DNA of 37,930 bases from Deltaproteobacteria bacterium (GCA_029547805.1 JAKPOP010000002.1:1-37930), one strand, 5' to 3'; counted from the first letter of the stretch, positions 18,381 through 27,722 are shown. Notes: generated from the sequence alone by a model not told the origin. Numbers and translations: made by a program.

Positions 18381-21300
18381 TCAACGGGTTTCACGCCATC
18401 GACGGAGCGACCGGATCCCGTGCCAGTCCCCCGGCGGGGCCCACACCGAGGCCCTCTTCCACGCCTCCCGGGCCTCCTGCAACCGCCCGGCCTTCTCGAG
18501 CATCCTCCCGAGATGCCAGAGCCCCTCGGACCATCCGTCGGAACCGTCCTCGGTCCAGTGACGGAGGGCCCGCCGTTGCATCCGGAGGGCCCCCTGGGTC
18601 TCCCCCCGAAGAAACCGCGCCCAGGCCTCGGTCTCCAGATACCACGGCAATCCCGCCGGGGAAAGGACCAATGCCATCCGTGCCTGGCGAATCGCCTCCT
18701 CCAGGTCCCCTCCCGCCAGGCTGATCAGGTAGGCCAGGTTGTTCCGCATCGACGCCGATGACGGGTCCGCTGCCAGGGCCTTCCGGTACTCCTGGGATCC
18801 CGCATCGACACCGTGGGCCATCTCTTCCAGGTGCGCCCGGACGGCCTGTTGGGAATCGGTCCTCCACTCCCGAACCCCCGACGGGAACCAGGCGAGGGCC
18901 AGGGCACCCAGTTCTCGCCGGGCCTCCCGGCTCCATCCCTCGGGGTCCCCCAGGAACGACACCAGCATTCGGGCGACCTGCAGTCGGACGCTCCTCGATT
19001 GTCCCGAGAGGCGATCCGCCGCAAGGATCCACTCCCGCGCGTGCCGCCATCGGCCTGCCGCCAGGGCCCGGGTGGCCAGCATCAACAGGGTCCCGTCGGT
19101 CGCCGTGCCCAGGCCCCACCGTGCCACGCACGCCGGGATCCCGGAGAAGTCCTGGGCCTCGTCACATGCCAGCAGCCCTTCCAGGGGAAGAGGGCCCCCA
19201 TCCTCCTCCCGGACGATGTCCTGCCGGGAGATCCAGGGCACCGCCTCCAGAGGGACTTCCGGATCAGCCAGGACGCGCCTGGCGACCGCGACCCTCCAGC
19301 CCAGGGTGTCCGGGACCCGGGCCATCCAGGTCCCAAGGACCTCCCGGGCCCGGTCCGGTCGCCCCGTCCTGGCCAGGGCCATCGCCGCCGAGAGGACCGC
19401 CCGGCCTCCTTCGGGCCCCCGTGGGCCTTCCAGGGCCGCCGGAAGCCACCGCTCCACCAGGGAAGGATCCAGCATCTGCGCCGCGATGTCGACGACTCCC
19501 TGGGCTGCCTGGGACGGGTCCGGGAACCTCGTGACCCAGCGATCTGCGACCTCCCGGGCGAGCTCGGGCCGTCCCGCCATCAACCATCCTCGGATCCCTT
19601 CCAAGACCGGGAAGGCCTCCCCTGGCCGGACCTCCTGCAACGGTTCCAGGACCTTCGCCAGTTCCTCACCCTTCCAATACTTCCGATACAACTTCGCAAG
19701 TTCGATCCGGGCCTGGATCGGGTCCTCGGCGCCCCGAATCCACCGCGTTTCGACCTCTTGCCGAATCCGGTCGTCCTCGGCCCGGAGGGCCGCCTCCATG
19801 GCCTCCTTCGCCGCCTCCCAGTCCCGGGGCACGCGACGCCACCGCATGGCCAGTTCCGTCGCCTCCCCCTCATCGTCCATCGTCCACTTCCGGATCAGTG
19901 CCCGGACCGCCAGGCGTGCCACCGGGTCCTCGAACCCGTCGTCGGCCAGCGCCAGGGCCTCCCGGACCGCCGGCTGGCCTGCCAGGGTCGAGGCGGATAC
20001 CAGCAGCGTGATCATCCTGGCGGTTGGAGTGCCGGATCGGGAGGCCGCCTTCCGAGCCCAACGGACCGCCAGTTCCCAACGCCCCCCCATCAGGAATGCC
20101 CAGGCGGCGCCTTCCGCCGTGATCCCGTTGTCGCCGATCTCTTCGATCCGGCTCCTGGCCAGGGCCTCCAGGACCTCGTCCGGATCTCCCCGGAGGCTTC
20201 GGGCCAGCAGGCCCAGGTCCCAGGCCAGTCGTCCCCGGGTCCGGTCCAGGAACGTCACCGCGCCTTCCAGGCCGCCGCTCCGGGCGGCCTCCTGGACCCG
20301 GAGGACCCCCTCCCCGAAGGCCCCTTCCGCCGGGGCGATCCAGGTCATGAAGTCCTCCCAGTTCCCCTGTCCCAGGGCCCACTCGATCCGGTTGCGCACC
20401 ATCCGGACGTCCCCGATCCCCGGGAGGGTCCACTGGGGCCCCTTCCAGGACTTCACCAGTGCCAGGGCATCCTCCTGGTCACCCTCCGAGAGCAGGAATC
20501 CCAGCGCGGCTCCCGTCCCGGCCAGCGGGTCGGGATTCTTTTCCTCTCCGCGGGAACCGGCCCCCCCCTCCCCCCACCAGGAGATCAAGACCTTCCGGGC
20601 CTCGGCCTTTCGGCCGCTGGCCCAGAGCGCTCGAAACCACAGGAATCGCCCCTCGTCGTCCAGCGTCCTCGGTCCCAGGTGCGACAGGACGTCCAGACCT
20701 CGTTGCCACTCCCCGGCCAGGACCAGGGCCTTTCCGACCCGGGCCAGGGTCTCCTCGTCCCGGGATCCCGTCTCCCGGGGTTCGACCTGTCCCAGGGACA
20801 TCAGACGATTCCCCCAGCCCAGGGAAACGACGTCCTCGACTCCTCGCCGAAAGGTCTGGGAGCCTGCACTGCCTCCGCCTCCCAGGATCGTGGACAGGAA
20901 GACCTCTGCCGCCCTCTGGAGGCATCCCCCCTCCCTCCAGACGGTCCAGGCAGCCTCGCCAGAGTTCCGCAACCCGTCGCGACCGGCCGCCAGGGCCGCC
21001 TCGGCTCGAACCACGTCCCCCAGGAACAGGGCCGTCCGAACCCGCTCCAGGGTCGCGGCCTCGGCGGCCTCCGGACTTCGGGGCGAAAAGGTCTCCAGCA
21101 AGGCCAGCCAGGATCGCCCGAGCCCCGCCTCCCGCATGCCCCGTCCCAGCCGTTCCAGCGAGGACCCTTCCTGGAGCGGCCCGTTCACCAGATCGGCAAC
21201 CGTCTCCTCTCCCTCGGAGAACTGCCCGATCCGCAACAGACGCAAGACCAGTTCCACCCGAAGGCCCTCGCCGGCGATCCCCGTCCGGGCCCGCTGCCGG

Positions 21301-23936
21301 AGCCACTGGATCGCCTCGTCCCCACGTGCCTGGCGTTCCAGCCAGTCCGCCGCCCGCAGGCAGTCCCGATCCCCGATCAGGCCGGGGCGTCGGCAGGACT
21401 CCTGCACCCACCGAATCGACTCTTCCCGGCCCCATCCCTGCGGTTCCGTCCCGGGAGGCCAGGGAGGAAGGCCCTCCCGATGCGCCAGCCCGCCCTTGCC
21501 GGTCCTCCAGAGGTCCACGGCCAGGGTGTCCAGACCCGCCCGCAGCAACCCCTTCACGGCCCGCAACCAGATCGCCGAATCGGGCCAGCGGAACCCCCGG
21601 GCCTCGTCCGCAGCCCTCCCCAGCGCGGCCTCGTTTCCCAGGCGGCCCGCGACCTCGAGGATCGACGCGATTGCATCGCCGCGAACCCCCTCGTCCGTTC
21701 CTCCCATCGCCCGGAGCAACCAGGGAATCGCCAGCACGGGCCGACCGGCATCGAGCAGCCTCCGGGCCAGTTTCAGGGCCGCGGCCTCGGGGAGCGACCG
21801 CCCCTCGGGCAGGCGGTGGATCCGTCGCTGGTACTCCGCATCCATCCTCCAGGTGGCGGCCAGTTCGGCCCCGAGCAGGATGGCCTCCCAGGCCCGGTCC
21901 CTCGGGAGAACCCTCTCGGCGACATCGGTGGCCTTCCAGGACAGGTCCCGCAGGTCCATCTCCCCCAGTCGCCGGGCGAGGTCCAGGTAATCCAGATCCA
22001 GATCCACCGGTCCCTTCAGCAGCGACGTGGCGAAACGGGCGACGCATGGAACGTCCTGGATGGCCAGGCAGGCGGTGGTCAACGCCCGGGCGACTCCCGA
22101 CCCGGTGGAGGCCGCGGTTCCGAAGGACTCCGACAGCCGGATGGCCTCGGAGAGGGCGCCGGCCTGGATCAGCGCCGAGACGGCCTCTGCCAGCGCCGAA
22201 CGGCGATCGCTGCTCCGGCGGACGGCTTCGGAAAAGGCCTCGAAGGCCCTGGGAAGGTCCGAAACCTGCAGGCACCCCCGGGCCAGCCGAAACCACCGAT
22301 CCGGCCGATTGGGATCCCGCCGAACCCCAGCTTCGAGGCCCAGGAGCCGCAGAGGCGATCGATCCGGGACCCGGGCGGCCAGGTTCTCGATCCGCGCGAG
22401 CCCATCGGGGGCCACCTGACCGCCCCGGACCGCCTCCTGGAGGGGGCGCAGGAACTCGCCGATGTCCTTCGCCTGAACGACGAGGCTCTCGACCAGGCCA
22501 ACCAGGGCGCTCCCGAGGGTCTCCCCGGACGGTCGGCAGTCCAGGGCCTTCCGGAAGGCCCACTCGGCCACAAGAGCGCCCCCCGGTTCCCGCAGCCGTT
22601 CCTCGCCGATGGCGACCCAGGCCCGCGCAGGTTCCCGCGAATCCGCCGCCGCCCGCTCCCAGGCCGCTTCGGCCCCCTGCCGATTCCCGAGGGCCAGTCG
22701 CACCTGCGCGAGGATCCACCACCAGTCCCCGGTCGGGGCCTCGATTCGCCGCTGCTCCCGTTCCATGACCTCCCCGGCCCAGGAGGCGTCCCCGGCCCGG
22801 AGGGCCAGTCGCGCCGCCTCCAGCACCACGGCCGGATCTCCCTGTGACAGGTCGATCGCTGCCTGGAATGCCGACCGGGCACTCTCCCGGGCCCCGGCGG
22901 CGGCCCGGATCGCCCCGAGGCGGCACAGGACGGCCGGGTCCCGCCTCCCCCAGAGGGCGATGGCCTGGGCCAGGACGTCGGCAGCCAGACCGGATTGCCC
23001 CTGTCGCTCCAGCACCGACACCACCTCCAGGGACCGGGAATGCCGTTCCGCGGGCGTTCCAGGGCGCCGGACCCATCGGTCCGCCACCCTGCGAAGCATC
23101 GCCGCATCTCCGTGTCGGGCACCGAGGGCGACCAGGACGTCCAGGTCCTCCATTCCCATCGACGGGCACTCCAGCAGGGCCGATGCGGCCTGTTGCGCCA
23201 GGTCCCGGGCGTCCAGCGCCATCGCCGTCAGGATGACCCTCCGGAGCACCGTCGGGCGATCTCCGAAACGCCCGCGCAGAATGGCCCACTGGCGTGCGGA
23301 TCCGGCCTCGTCCCCGGCCTCCAGCAGACGCTCCAGCCGCCGCAAGGCAAGGTCCTCGTCGTCCGGTCGCAGTTCCTGTGCCTTCCCGAGGTAGTGCGCC
23401 GCCAGCCCGGGCCGCATGCGGTTTTCCATCAGCGCGACCACCGCCCGCAGCAGTCGCAGCGCCCCCTCCCGGTCCCCTCCCAGGGCATCGAGGGCCTGGT
23501 CGATCTGCCGGGAGGCCTCGTCCAGGTCCCCCTCGGCCAGCAGCGGGTCCACACAGGCCAGGACCGACTCGGGAGTCCGCCGGGACACCCCCCGGCGATC
23601 CATCGCCTGGCAGAGGGTCCTGGACCGCTGCCAGGATCCCATGCGGTTGCTCGACTCCAGGTTTTCCAGCAGGGCATCCGACCACGCGGGACAGCGACTC
23701 GAGAAGGTCGCGTCCGTTTCCAGCAGGTGCAGGATGGTCCGGGCATGACCCTCGAGGGTCCGGTCGTCGGGATGGGGGGGCAGGGGCAGAACCCGGCAAC
23801 CGCCCTCCCCTTCCCGCTCCTCCCCGTGCACGGAACTCGGACCGATCAGGGCCGCCGCGACCATCAACCCCGAGAATCGAAGCACGACCGCATGGGATCC
23901 CACCCGGAGGGGCCCCGTGGGCGGATGAGAGGACAC
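18381..23936 (-). CDS. Giant exported helical-repeat (TPR-like) protein, 1851 residues
   Basis: A GTG start at 23936, eight bases past the cdnL stop, gives a signal-peptide-like N-terminus (VVLRFSGLMVAAALIGPSSVHG then EE), so the protein is probably periplasmic. Nearly all the rest is alpha-helical and rich in Ala, Leu, Arg, Trp and Glu, in TPR/SEL1-like pairs of about 34-36 residues. The clearest are near the C-terminus: SSASMRNNLAYLISLAGG, then LEEAIRQARMALVLSPAG, and LWHLGRMLEKAGRLQEARE. No catalytic motif is seen. Internal GTGs about 12 or 18 codons in are alternative starts. Such a scaffold could organise envelope machinery; its place between cdnL and cdsA suggests an envelope role, but that is inference. 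Confidence 0.8.
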   Translation of the reverse strand: MSSHPPTGPLRVGSHAVVLRFSGLMVAAALIGPSSVHGEEREGEGGCRVLPLPPHPDDRTLEGHARTILHLLETDATFSSRCPAWSDALLENLESSNRMGSWQRSRTLCQAMDRRGVSRRTPESVLACVDPLLAEGDLDEASRQIDQALDALGGDREGALRLLRAVVALMENRMRPGLAAHYLGKAQELRPDDEDLALRRLERLLEAGDEAGSARQWAILRGRFGDRPTVLRRVILTAMALDARDLAQQAASALLECPSMGMEDLDVLVALGARHGDAAMLRRVADRWVRRPGTPAERHSRSLEVVSVLERQGQSGLAADVLAQAIALWGRRDPAVLCRLGAIRAAAGARESARSAFQAAIDLSQGDPAVVLEAARLALRAGDASWAGEVMEREQRRIEAPTGDWWWILAQVRLALGNRQGAEAAWERAAADSREPARAWVAIGEERLREPGGALVAEWAFRKALDCRPSGETLGSALVGLVESLVVQAKDIGEFLRPLQEAVRGGQVAPDGLARIENLAARVPDRSPLRLLGLEAGVRRDPNRPDRWFRLARGCLQVSDLPRAFEAFSEAVRRSSDRRSALAEAVSALIQAGALSEAIRLSESFGTAASTGSGVARALTTACLAIQDVPCVARFATSLLKGPVDLDLDYLDLARRLGEMDLRDLSWKATDVAERVLPRDRAWEAILLGAELAATWRMDAEYQRRIHRLPEGRSLPEAAALKLARRLLDAGRPVLAIPWLLRAMGGTDEGVRGDAIASILEVAGRLGNEAALGRAADEARGFRWPDSAIWLRAVKGLLRAGLDTLAVDLWRTGKGGLAHREGLPPWPPGTEPQGWGREESIRWVQESCRRPGLIGDRDCLRAADWLERQARGDEAIQWLRQRARTGIAGEGLRVELVLRLLRIGQFSEGEETVADLVNGPLQEGSSLERLGRGMREAGLGRSWLALLETFSPRSPEAAEAATLERVRTALFLGDVVRAEAALAAGRDGLRNSGEAAWTVWREGGCLQRAAEVFLSTILGGGGSAGSQTFRRGVEDVVSLGWGNRLMSLGQVEPRETGSRDEETLARVGKALVLAGEWQRGLDVLSHLGPRTLDDEGRFLWFRALWASGRKAEARKVLISWWGEGGAGSRGEEKNPDPLAGTGAALGFLLSEGDQEDALALVKSWKGPQWTLPGIGDVRMVRNRIEWALGQGNWEDFMTWIAPAEGAFGEGVLRVQEAARSGGLEGAVTFLDRTRGRLAWDLGLLARSLRGDPDEVLEALARSRIEEIGDNGITAEGAAWAFLMGGRWELAVRWARKAASRSGTPTARMITLLVSASTLAGQPAVREALALADDGFEDPVARLAVRALIRKWTMDDEGEATELAMRWRRVPRDWEAAKEAMEAALRAEDDRIRQEVETRWIRGAEDPIQARIELAKLYRKYWKGEELAKVLEPLQEVRPGEAFPVLEGIRGWLMAGRPELAREVADRWVTRFPDPSQAAQGVVDIAAQMLDPSLVERWLPAALEGPRGPEGGRAVLSAAMALARTGRPDRAREVLGTWMARVPDTLGWRVAVARRVLADPEVPLEAVPWISRQDIVREEDGGPLPLEGLLACDEAQDFSGIPACVARWGLGTATDGTLLMLATRALAAGRWRHAREWILAADRLSGQSRSVRLQVARMLVSFLGDPEGWSREARRELGALALAWFPSGVREWRTDSQQAVRAHLEEMAHGVDAGSQEYRKALAADPSSASMRNNLAYLISLAGGDLEEAIRQARMALVLSPAGLPWYLETEAWARFLRGETQGALRMQRRALRHWTEDGSDGWSEGLWHLGRMLEKAGRLQEAREAWKRASVWAPPGDWHGIRSLRRWRETR

Positions 23937-23943
23937 CGGCTGC

Positions 23944-24477
23944 TCATTCCTCGGAGGAGGCGTCCTCGACCTGGGACGCGGGCGGCCGGGGGGCCGGGAA
24001 GATGGACTCCACCTCGCCCTCGACCTGGGCGACGTGGCTGTCGGTGGCCACGGCGATCTCCCGAACCAGCAGTTCCCGTGCCGTGTCGAGGAGGCGCTTC
24101 TCCCCGAAGGACAGGGGCTTCTGGTAGCGGAGCAGGTAGAGGTCCCGGAGGACCTCGGCCACGTCAAAGACCGATCCGGTCTTCAGTTTGTCCACGTATC
24201 CCCGGTATCGCCGGTTCCAGTTCTGCTGGGAGCGACGCGGGGGACGGGTCCGGAGGAACCCGAGCACCTCGGGGACCTGCTCGCTGGGAATGACGCGGCG
24301 AAGTCCGACCTGCATCGCCTTCGCCAGGGGGATCATGATCCGCCGGTCGCTGTCCACCAGGCGCAGCATGTAGAACGTCTCCTGGTTCCCGGCCACCTCG
24401 CGGCTCTCGATGCCCAGGACCTCCGCGACACCCTGGGCGGGATAGACCGCCTTGTCGCCAACCCGAAATCCCTGCAT
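23944..24477 (-). CDS. cdnL: CdnL/CarD-family RNA polymerase-binding transcription factor
   Basis: Binds the RNA polymerase beta subunit through its N-terminal Tudor-like domain and stabilises the open complex at sigma70-family promoters, notably rRNA promoters. The 177-residue protein runs MQGFRVGDKAVYPAQGVAEV, then RIMIPLAKA, WNRRYRGYVDKLKTG and SVFDVAEVLRDLYLL, SFGEKRLLDTARELL, matching Myxococcus CdnL across its length as I recall it. The C-terminal tail (PAPRPPASQVEDASSEE) is a short acidic extension. It lacks the HMGA-like region of true CarD. AGGAGG is six bases before the ATG. It lies between a BamD-like gene and the giant repeat gene, with gaps of 35 and 7 bases. Confidence 0.95.
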   Translation of the reverse strand: MQGFRVGDKAVYPAQGVAEVLGIESREVAGNQETFYMLRLVDSDRRIMIPLAKAMQVGLRRVIPSEQVPEVLGFLRTRPPRRSQQNWNRRYRGYVDKLKTGSVFDVAEVLRDLYLLRYQKPLSFGEKRLLDTARELLVREIAVATDSHVAQVEGEVESIFPAPRPPASQVEDASSEE

Positions 24478-24512
24478 GTGCCACCTCCTGATGACGGGCC
24501 GGTCCCGCCCCC

Positions 24513-25325
24513 TCACGAGGACGAACCCGGTCTCCCACAAAGACGCCGAATCCGGGCATGGGACGACCCGCCCGGAAAGTCCTCCAGATACCGCCGGCAC
24601 TCCTGTTCCCATCCCGGCTCTCGGGCCTGGACCATCGCCTCGACCCAGGCGGCCCGGACCTCCTCCAGCCGTCCGGTCTGAGGCAGGTCCTCCATGAGCC
24701 TGCGAAGGCGTCCTGCGGCCCCGGCCGGCTTGTCGCGGCTGCGGTAGAAGCGTGCCACCTCCATCTCGAAGGAGGCGACGGTCCGGCTCATCCGGTCCAT
24801 CATGGCCAGGGCCTCGGGGACGAAGGGGCTGTCGGGAAATCGGGCCAGGAAGTCCCGACACGCCGCCAGGGCTCCCCGGACCCGCTGCTGGTCGCGACGA
24901 TCCGAGGGCGGCACCAGGAAGAACTCCCCGGCGATGGCCTTCACCCGGGACTCCGCGAGCCGGAAGTAGGCGTAGTGCAGGTTCGGATCCCCTGCGGAGG
25001 TATCGATGAAGGTCCGGTAGCCCTCGACGGCCTCCTCGTACTTCTCCTGGAAGAACAGCGCGTCCGCGATCCGCAGCCGGGCCATCGCCGTGTAGGGAAT
25101 GTAGGACGGCCCCCGGGCGACCCGCTGGAGCGTCTCGATGGCGGTGGCGTAATCCCCGTCCCGCAGGGCCTTCAGTCCCGCCAGGTAGTCGTCCCGGCTC
25201 TCGGAGAGGACCGTGCGCCGTCCCTGGGACGCCGGGGAGCCATCCCGGACGGTCTGGCCCGCCCCGCATCCCACGAGGCACGCCCCGGCCAGGATCGCCC
25301 GCGTCAGGAGGTTCCGGAAGGTCAT
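24513..25325 (-). CDS. bamD: BamD-like outer-membrane assembly lipoprotein with TPRs
   Basis: A 270-residue lipoprotein: signal MTFRNLLTRAILAGACLVGC with lipobox LVGC. The mature part has TPR-like helices with the BamD/YfiO hallmarks: GDYATAIETLQRV, then YTAMARLRIADALFFQEKY and EEAVEGYRTFIDTSA, then HYAYFRLAESRVKAI and CRDFLARFPDSPFVPEA. BamD is the essential lipoprotein of the complex that inserts beta-barrels into the outer membrane. The length is slightly above usual. A YbgF/CpoB-type protein is the alternative, but the LHYAYFRLA arrangement favours BamD. It sits 56 bases after the flippase/SLT gene, with a possible promoter in the gap. Confidence 0.82.
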   Translation of the reverse strand: MTFRNLLTRAILAGACLVGCGAGQTVRDGSPASQGRRTVLSESRDDYLAGLKALRDGDYATAIETLQRVARGPSYIPYTAMARLRIADALFFQEKYEEAVEGYRTFIDTSAGDPNLHYAYFRLAESRVKAIAGEFFLVPPSDRRDQQRVRGALAACRDFLARFPDSPFVPEALAMMDRMSRTVASFEMEVARFYRSRDKPAGAAGRLRRLMEDLPQTGRLEEVRAAWVEAMVQAREPGWEQECRRYLEDFPGGSSHARIRRLCGRPGSSS

Positions 25326-25355
25326 GTCAGGCCTGGACCAGAGAAAGGCCGATGT

Positions 25356-25385
25356 AGACTACCGCAGCGTCCACCCTCCCGTCAA
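25356..25385 (-). promoter_or_regulatory. Possible internal promoter for bamD-cdnL-repeat-cdsA
   Basis: Minus-strand TTGACG (25385-25380), which overlaps the stop of the upstream gene, is followed after 18 bases by TAGTCT (25361-25356). The start would lie about 24 bases before bamD. The -10 match is only partial. Confidence 0.35.
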
Positions 25386-26212
25386 TAGGGAGAAGCGGCG
25401 CGCCCCTCGGGGCCGAGACCTGGCGGTTCCTTGGCCTCGGCATGCCGGCGGTAGCGATCCAGCACCTTGCGGACGTAGCCCCGGGTCGGCTCGTCGGGAG
25501 GTCCTCCGGCCCGGATGACCGCCGATGCGCCGGCATAATAGGCGGCGAGCGTCTTCTCCAGGTCCCCCTGGAACCGATCCGACAGGCGCCGCAGGAGACG
25601 GGCCCCTCCCAGGATGTTCTGTTCCGGATCGAAGGGGTCCACCACCTCCAGGGCGTCGGCGGTGACCGGCATCAGCTGCATCAGGCCCTGGGCCCCTGCC
25701 GGCGAGACGACATCGGCCCGAAACCCCGACTCCACCTCGATGACGGCCAGCAGCATGGCCTCGGGGATCCCCGTCTCCGCCGCGGCTCGAGTCACCAGTC
25801 GGCGGATCTCCTGGTCGAATGGTTCCTGGCCCTTCGCCCGCCCGGGCCTCGGGGTGCCCGATTCGGCAGCCTCCTGGGCGCCTCCTCCGCGTTCCGATGC
25901 CTCCCCGGGCACGGACCGGTTGTAGATCCAGGAAACCCCGTCCTTCTCGCAGACGAAGAAGATGGTGGTCCGGAAGCGCATCGAGCGACAACGGGCTCCC
26001 TTGGGATGGGAGGGTTCGCTGGCCTTCCGGCTGTCCAGGTAGACGCGGCACCGTGCCGAAGAGGGGCGGGTATTGATGTAGAACCCCACGTTGCCTTGTC
26101 GATCCCGGCACTGCCAGACGGTGTCGGCCCGTCCCGGCGACGGCCAGAGGCAGGCCACCAGCAGGATCGCCGTGGCCCCTCCCCGGATGTCGAAGGCTCG
26201 CCGGAAGGACAC
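25382..26212 (-). other. Candidate internal start for a separate secreted SLT protein
   Basis: GTG at 26212 is in frame with the fusion and preceded by AAGGGGGCG. Starting there would give a 276-residue protein with a normal signal peptide and an SLT lytic transglycosylase domain. The spacing of the purine run to the GTG is short, so this start is uncertain. Confidence 0.35.
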
Positions 26213-27247
26213 CGCCCCCTTCAACACGAACCATCCCCCGAAGACCAGCAACTGGAGCAACTGGAACGTCCAGACCAGCAGAGCGAACGCCAGTCCCCCG
26301 GGATGCCCGGCAGGGACCCCGTAGAGTTCCATGGGCTTCAGCAGGAAGTACCAGAAGGACCCGACGTTCGCCGGTGCGTTGGGAATCATCATCCCGATCA
26401 CGATGGTCGACATCATCGCGAAGGCGCCCAGCATGGGCACTCCGAGCCCCGTCCATCCCCCCAGGTCGGTCCGGACCTCGAAGGCCTGGCCCAGGAGGAA
26501 GAGCCCCACCCCGTTGCTGAGCCAGTAGAGGAACGACAGCAGGAAGAAGGCCCCGATGTTCCCCGCCGAGGGCAACAGCCCCAGCCCTTCCAGGAACCGC
26601 TCGGTGGCCCCCTGGAGGCGGGCCCCCCAGCGGGGGGAGAGGTGGTGGACCAGCCACCGCACTCCCTCGGCAACCCGCTTCCGAAAGAGAATCAACACCC
26701 CCAGGACCAGGGCGCTTCCCAGGAAGACCGCCAGGGCCAGGTAGGTCCCCCACCGGATCTCGGAGAAGGACTGGGCATTGTGGCGCGGCAGGAAGACCAG
26801 GGCCGTCGCCAGGAACCCCGCCACCATGACCCCGTCCACCAGCCTCTCGACCACGATGGTGGCCAGCGCGGCAGACCTCCGGATGTCCGACTCGGTGGAC
26901 AGCAGTGCCGGGCGGACCAGTTCTCCCAGACGCATGGGCAACAGGAAGACCGCCATGAATCCCACGGAGCAGACCCGGTTCAGTGTCCCGAAGCCGATCC
27001 GCTGCATCGGTGCCAGGAGCGGCTGCCACCGCCAGACCCGGAAGACGTGCATGACCACCAGGGACGCGAAGTAGAGCCCCAGGCTGGCCAGGGGAACCCG
27101 CCAGGAGGAGGTGGCCAGCACGCCCTGTCGGAGGGTCACGCCCCCCTCCAGCAGGCGATCCACCGGCCATTCCCGGAAGGCCAGCCAGATGAAGAAGGCC
27201 CCGATCCCGATCGAGACCCCCCACTTCAGGATGCCCTGGACCTTCAA
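25382..27247 (-). CDS. Fusion: flippase-like (YbhN/LPG-synthase TM type) plus SLT lytic transglycosylase
   Basis: One open frame of 621 codons. Residues 1 to about 335 are polytopic and match the lysylphosphatidylglycerol synthase transmembrane/YbhN family (RVWRWQPLL, FLLPMRLGELVRPALL, ERLVDGVMV, PNAPANVGSFWYF). At residue 346 a GTG begins a signal-peptide-like stretch (positives, GATAILLVACLWPSPGRA, then DTVWQC). There follows a DUF4124-like Cys-containing region and, from about residue 480, an SLT family 1 domain with catalytic Glu in AVIEVESGF and GLMQLMP, AAYYAG. The TTG start at 27247 is chosen over an ATG 26 codons upstream because GGGAGGAGG precedes it and it clears the neighbouring gene. 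It is either a true fusion of a lipid transporter-like and a peptidoglycan-cleaving protein or two nested genes. Confidence 0.8.
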   Translation of the reverse strand: MKVQGILKWGVSIGIGAFFIWLAFREWPVDRLLEGGVTLRQGVLATSSWRVPLASLGLYFASLVVMHVFRVWRWQPLLAPMQRIGFGTLNRVCSVGFMAVFLLPMRLGELVRPALLSTESDIRRSAALATIVVERLVDGVMVAGFLATALVFLPRHNAQSFSEIRWGTYLALAVFLGSALVLGVLILFRKRVAEGVRWLVHHLSPRWGARLQGATERFLEGLGLLPSAGNIGAFFLLSFLYWLSNGVGLFLLGQAFEVRTDLGGWTGLGVPMLGAFAMMSTIVIGMMIPNAPANVGSFWYFLLKPMELYGVPAGHPGGLAFALLVWTFQLLQLLVFGGWFVLKGAVSFRRAFDIRGGATAILLVACLWPSPGRADTVWQCRDRQGNVGFYINTRPSSARCRVYLDSRKASEPSHPKGARCRSMRFRTTIFFVCEKDGVSWIYNRSVPGEASERGGGAQEAAESGTPRPGRAKGQEPFDQEIRRLVTRAAAETGIPEAMLLAVIEVESGFRADVVSPAGAQGLMQLMPVTADALEVVDPFDPEQNILGGARLLRRLSDRFQGDLEKTLAAYYAGASAVIRAGGPPDEPTRGYVRKVLDRYRRHAEAKEPPGLGPEGRAASPY

Positions 27248-27272
27248 GACCTCCTCCCAGGATCCGGGTGGT

Positions 27273-27722
27273 TCACGGATGTTCCGACCCCGGGGCGTCG
27301 GCCCCTTCCCATCGCTCCGGGGCAATCCCGGTCCGGATCAGAACCCATCGCCCGGACCGTTCTTCCCAGGTCTGGAGCAGGCGGACCGGTCGGACCACCA
27401 GCGAGTCGGCCTGTCTCGCCTCCAGCGTCACCAGGACCAGCGCCCGGAGGGGGTCCTTCCGTTCCTGGCCATGGAGGAAGCGCACCGTCTCGACCTGGAA
27501 CTCCTCCATCTGGAGCCCGTTCCTCCGGTCCCCATGGAGGGACCGGAAGTCCTCCATGGCATCCCCCGAGACATAGGACGAGGCCCGCTCCAGGTCCTTG
27601 GCCTTCAGGTGATGGTGGTAGGCCCGAAGAGCCTCGTCGAGTCGATTCGCCGACGACATCTCCGACGCGCATCCAGCCAAGGCGCATCCCGCCAACAGGA
27701 TCGGCCACCAGCGACTTCTCAT
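27273..27722 (-). CDS. Small lipoprotein, possibly NTF2-like
   Basis: A 149-residue protein with signal MRSRWWPILLAGCALAGC, lipobox LAGC at residue 18. The mature part reads like an NTF2/SnoaL-type alpha-plus-beta fold (LDEALRAYHHHLKAKDLERASSYVSG near the N-terminus, WVLIRTG near the C-terminus), but I assign no function. A GGGAGAGGGC site precedes the ATG. It is the first gene of the envelope run and lies 25 bases before the TTG of the flippase/SLT gene. It is divergent from the Mla operon. Confidence 0.75.
   Translation of the reverse strand: MRSRWWPILLAGCALAGCASEMSSANRLDEALRAYHHHLKAKDLERASSYVSGDAMEDFRSLHGDRRNGLQMEEFQVETVRFLHGQERKDPLRALVLVTLEARQADSLVVRPVRLLQTWEERSGRWVLIRTGIAPERWEGADAPGSEHP

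Noticed and set aside
20479-23799. A 1106-codon Gly/Pro/Arg-rich minus-strand frame within the giant repeat gene
   Set aside because: Its composition is typical of a shifted frame of a GC-rich gene; the frame with TPR-like helices and a signal peptide is the credible one.
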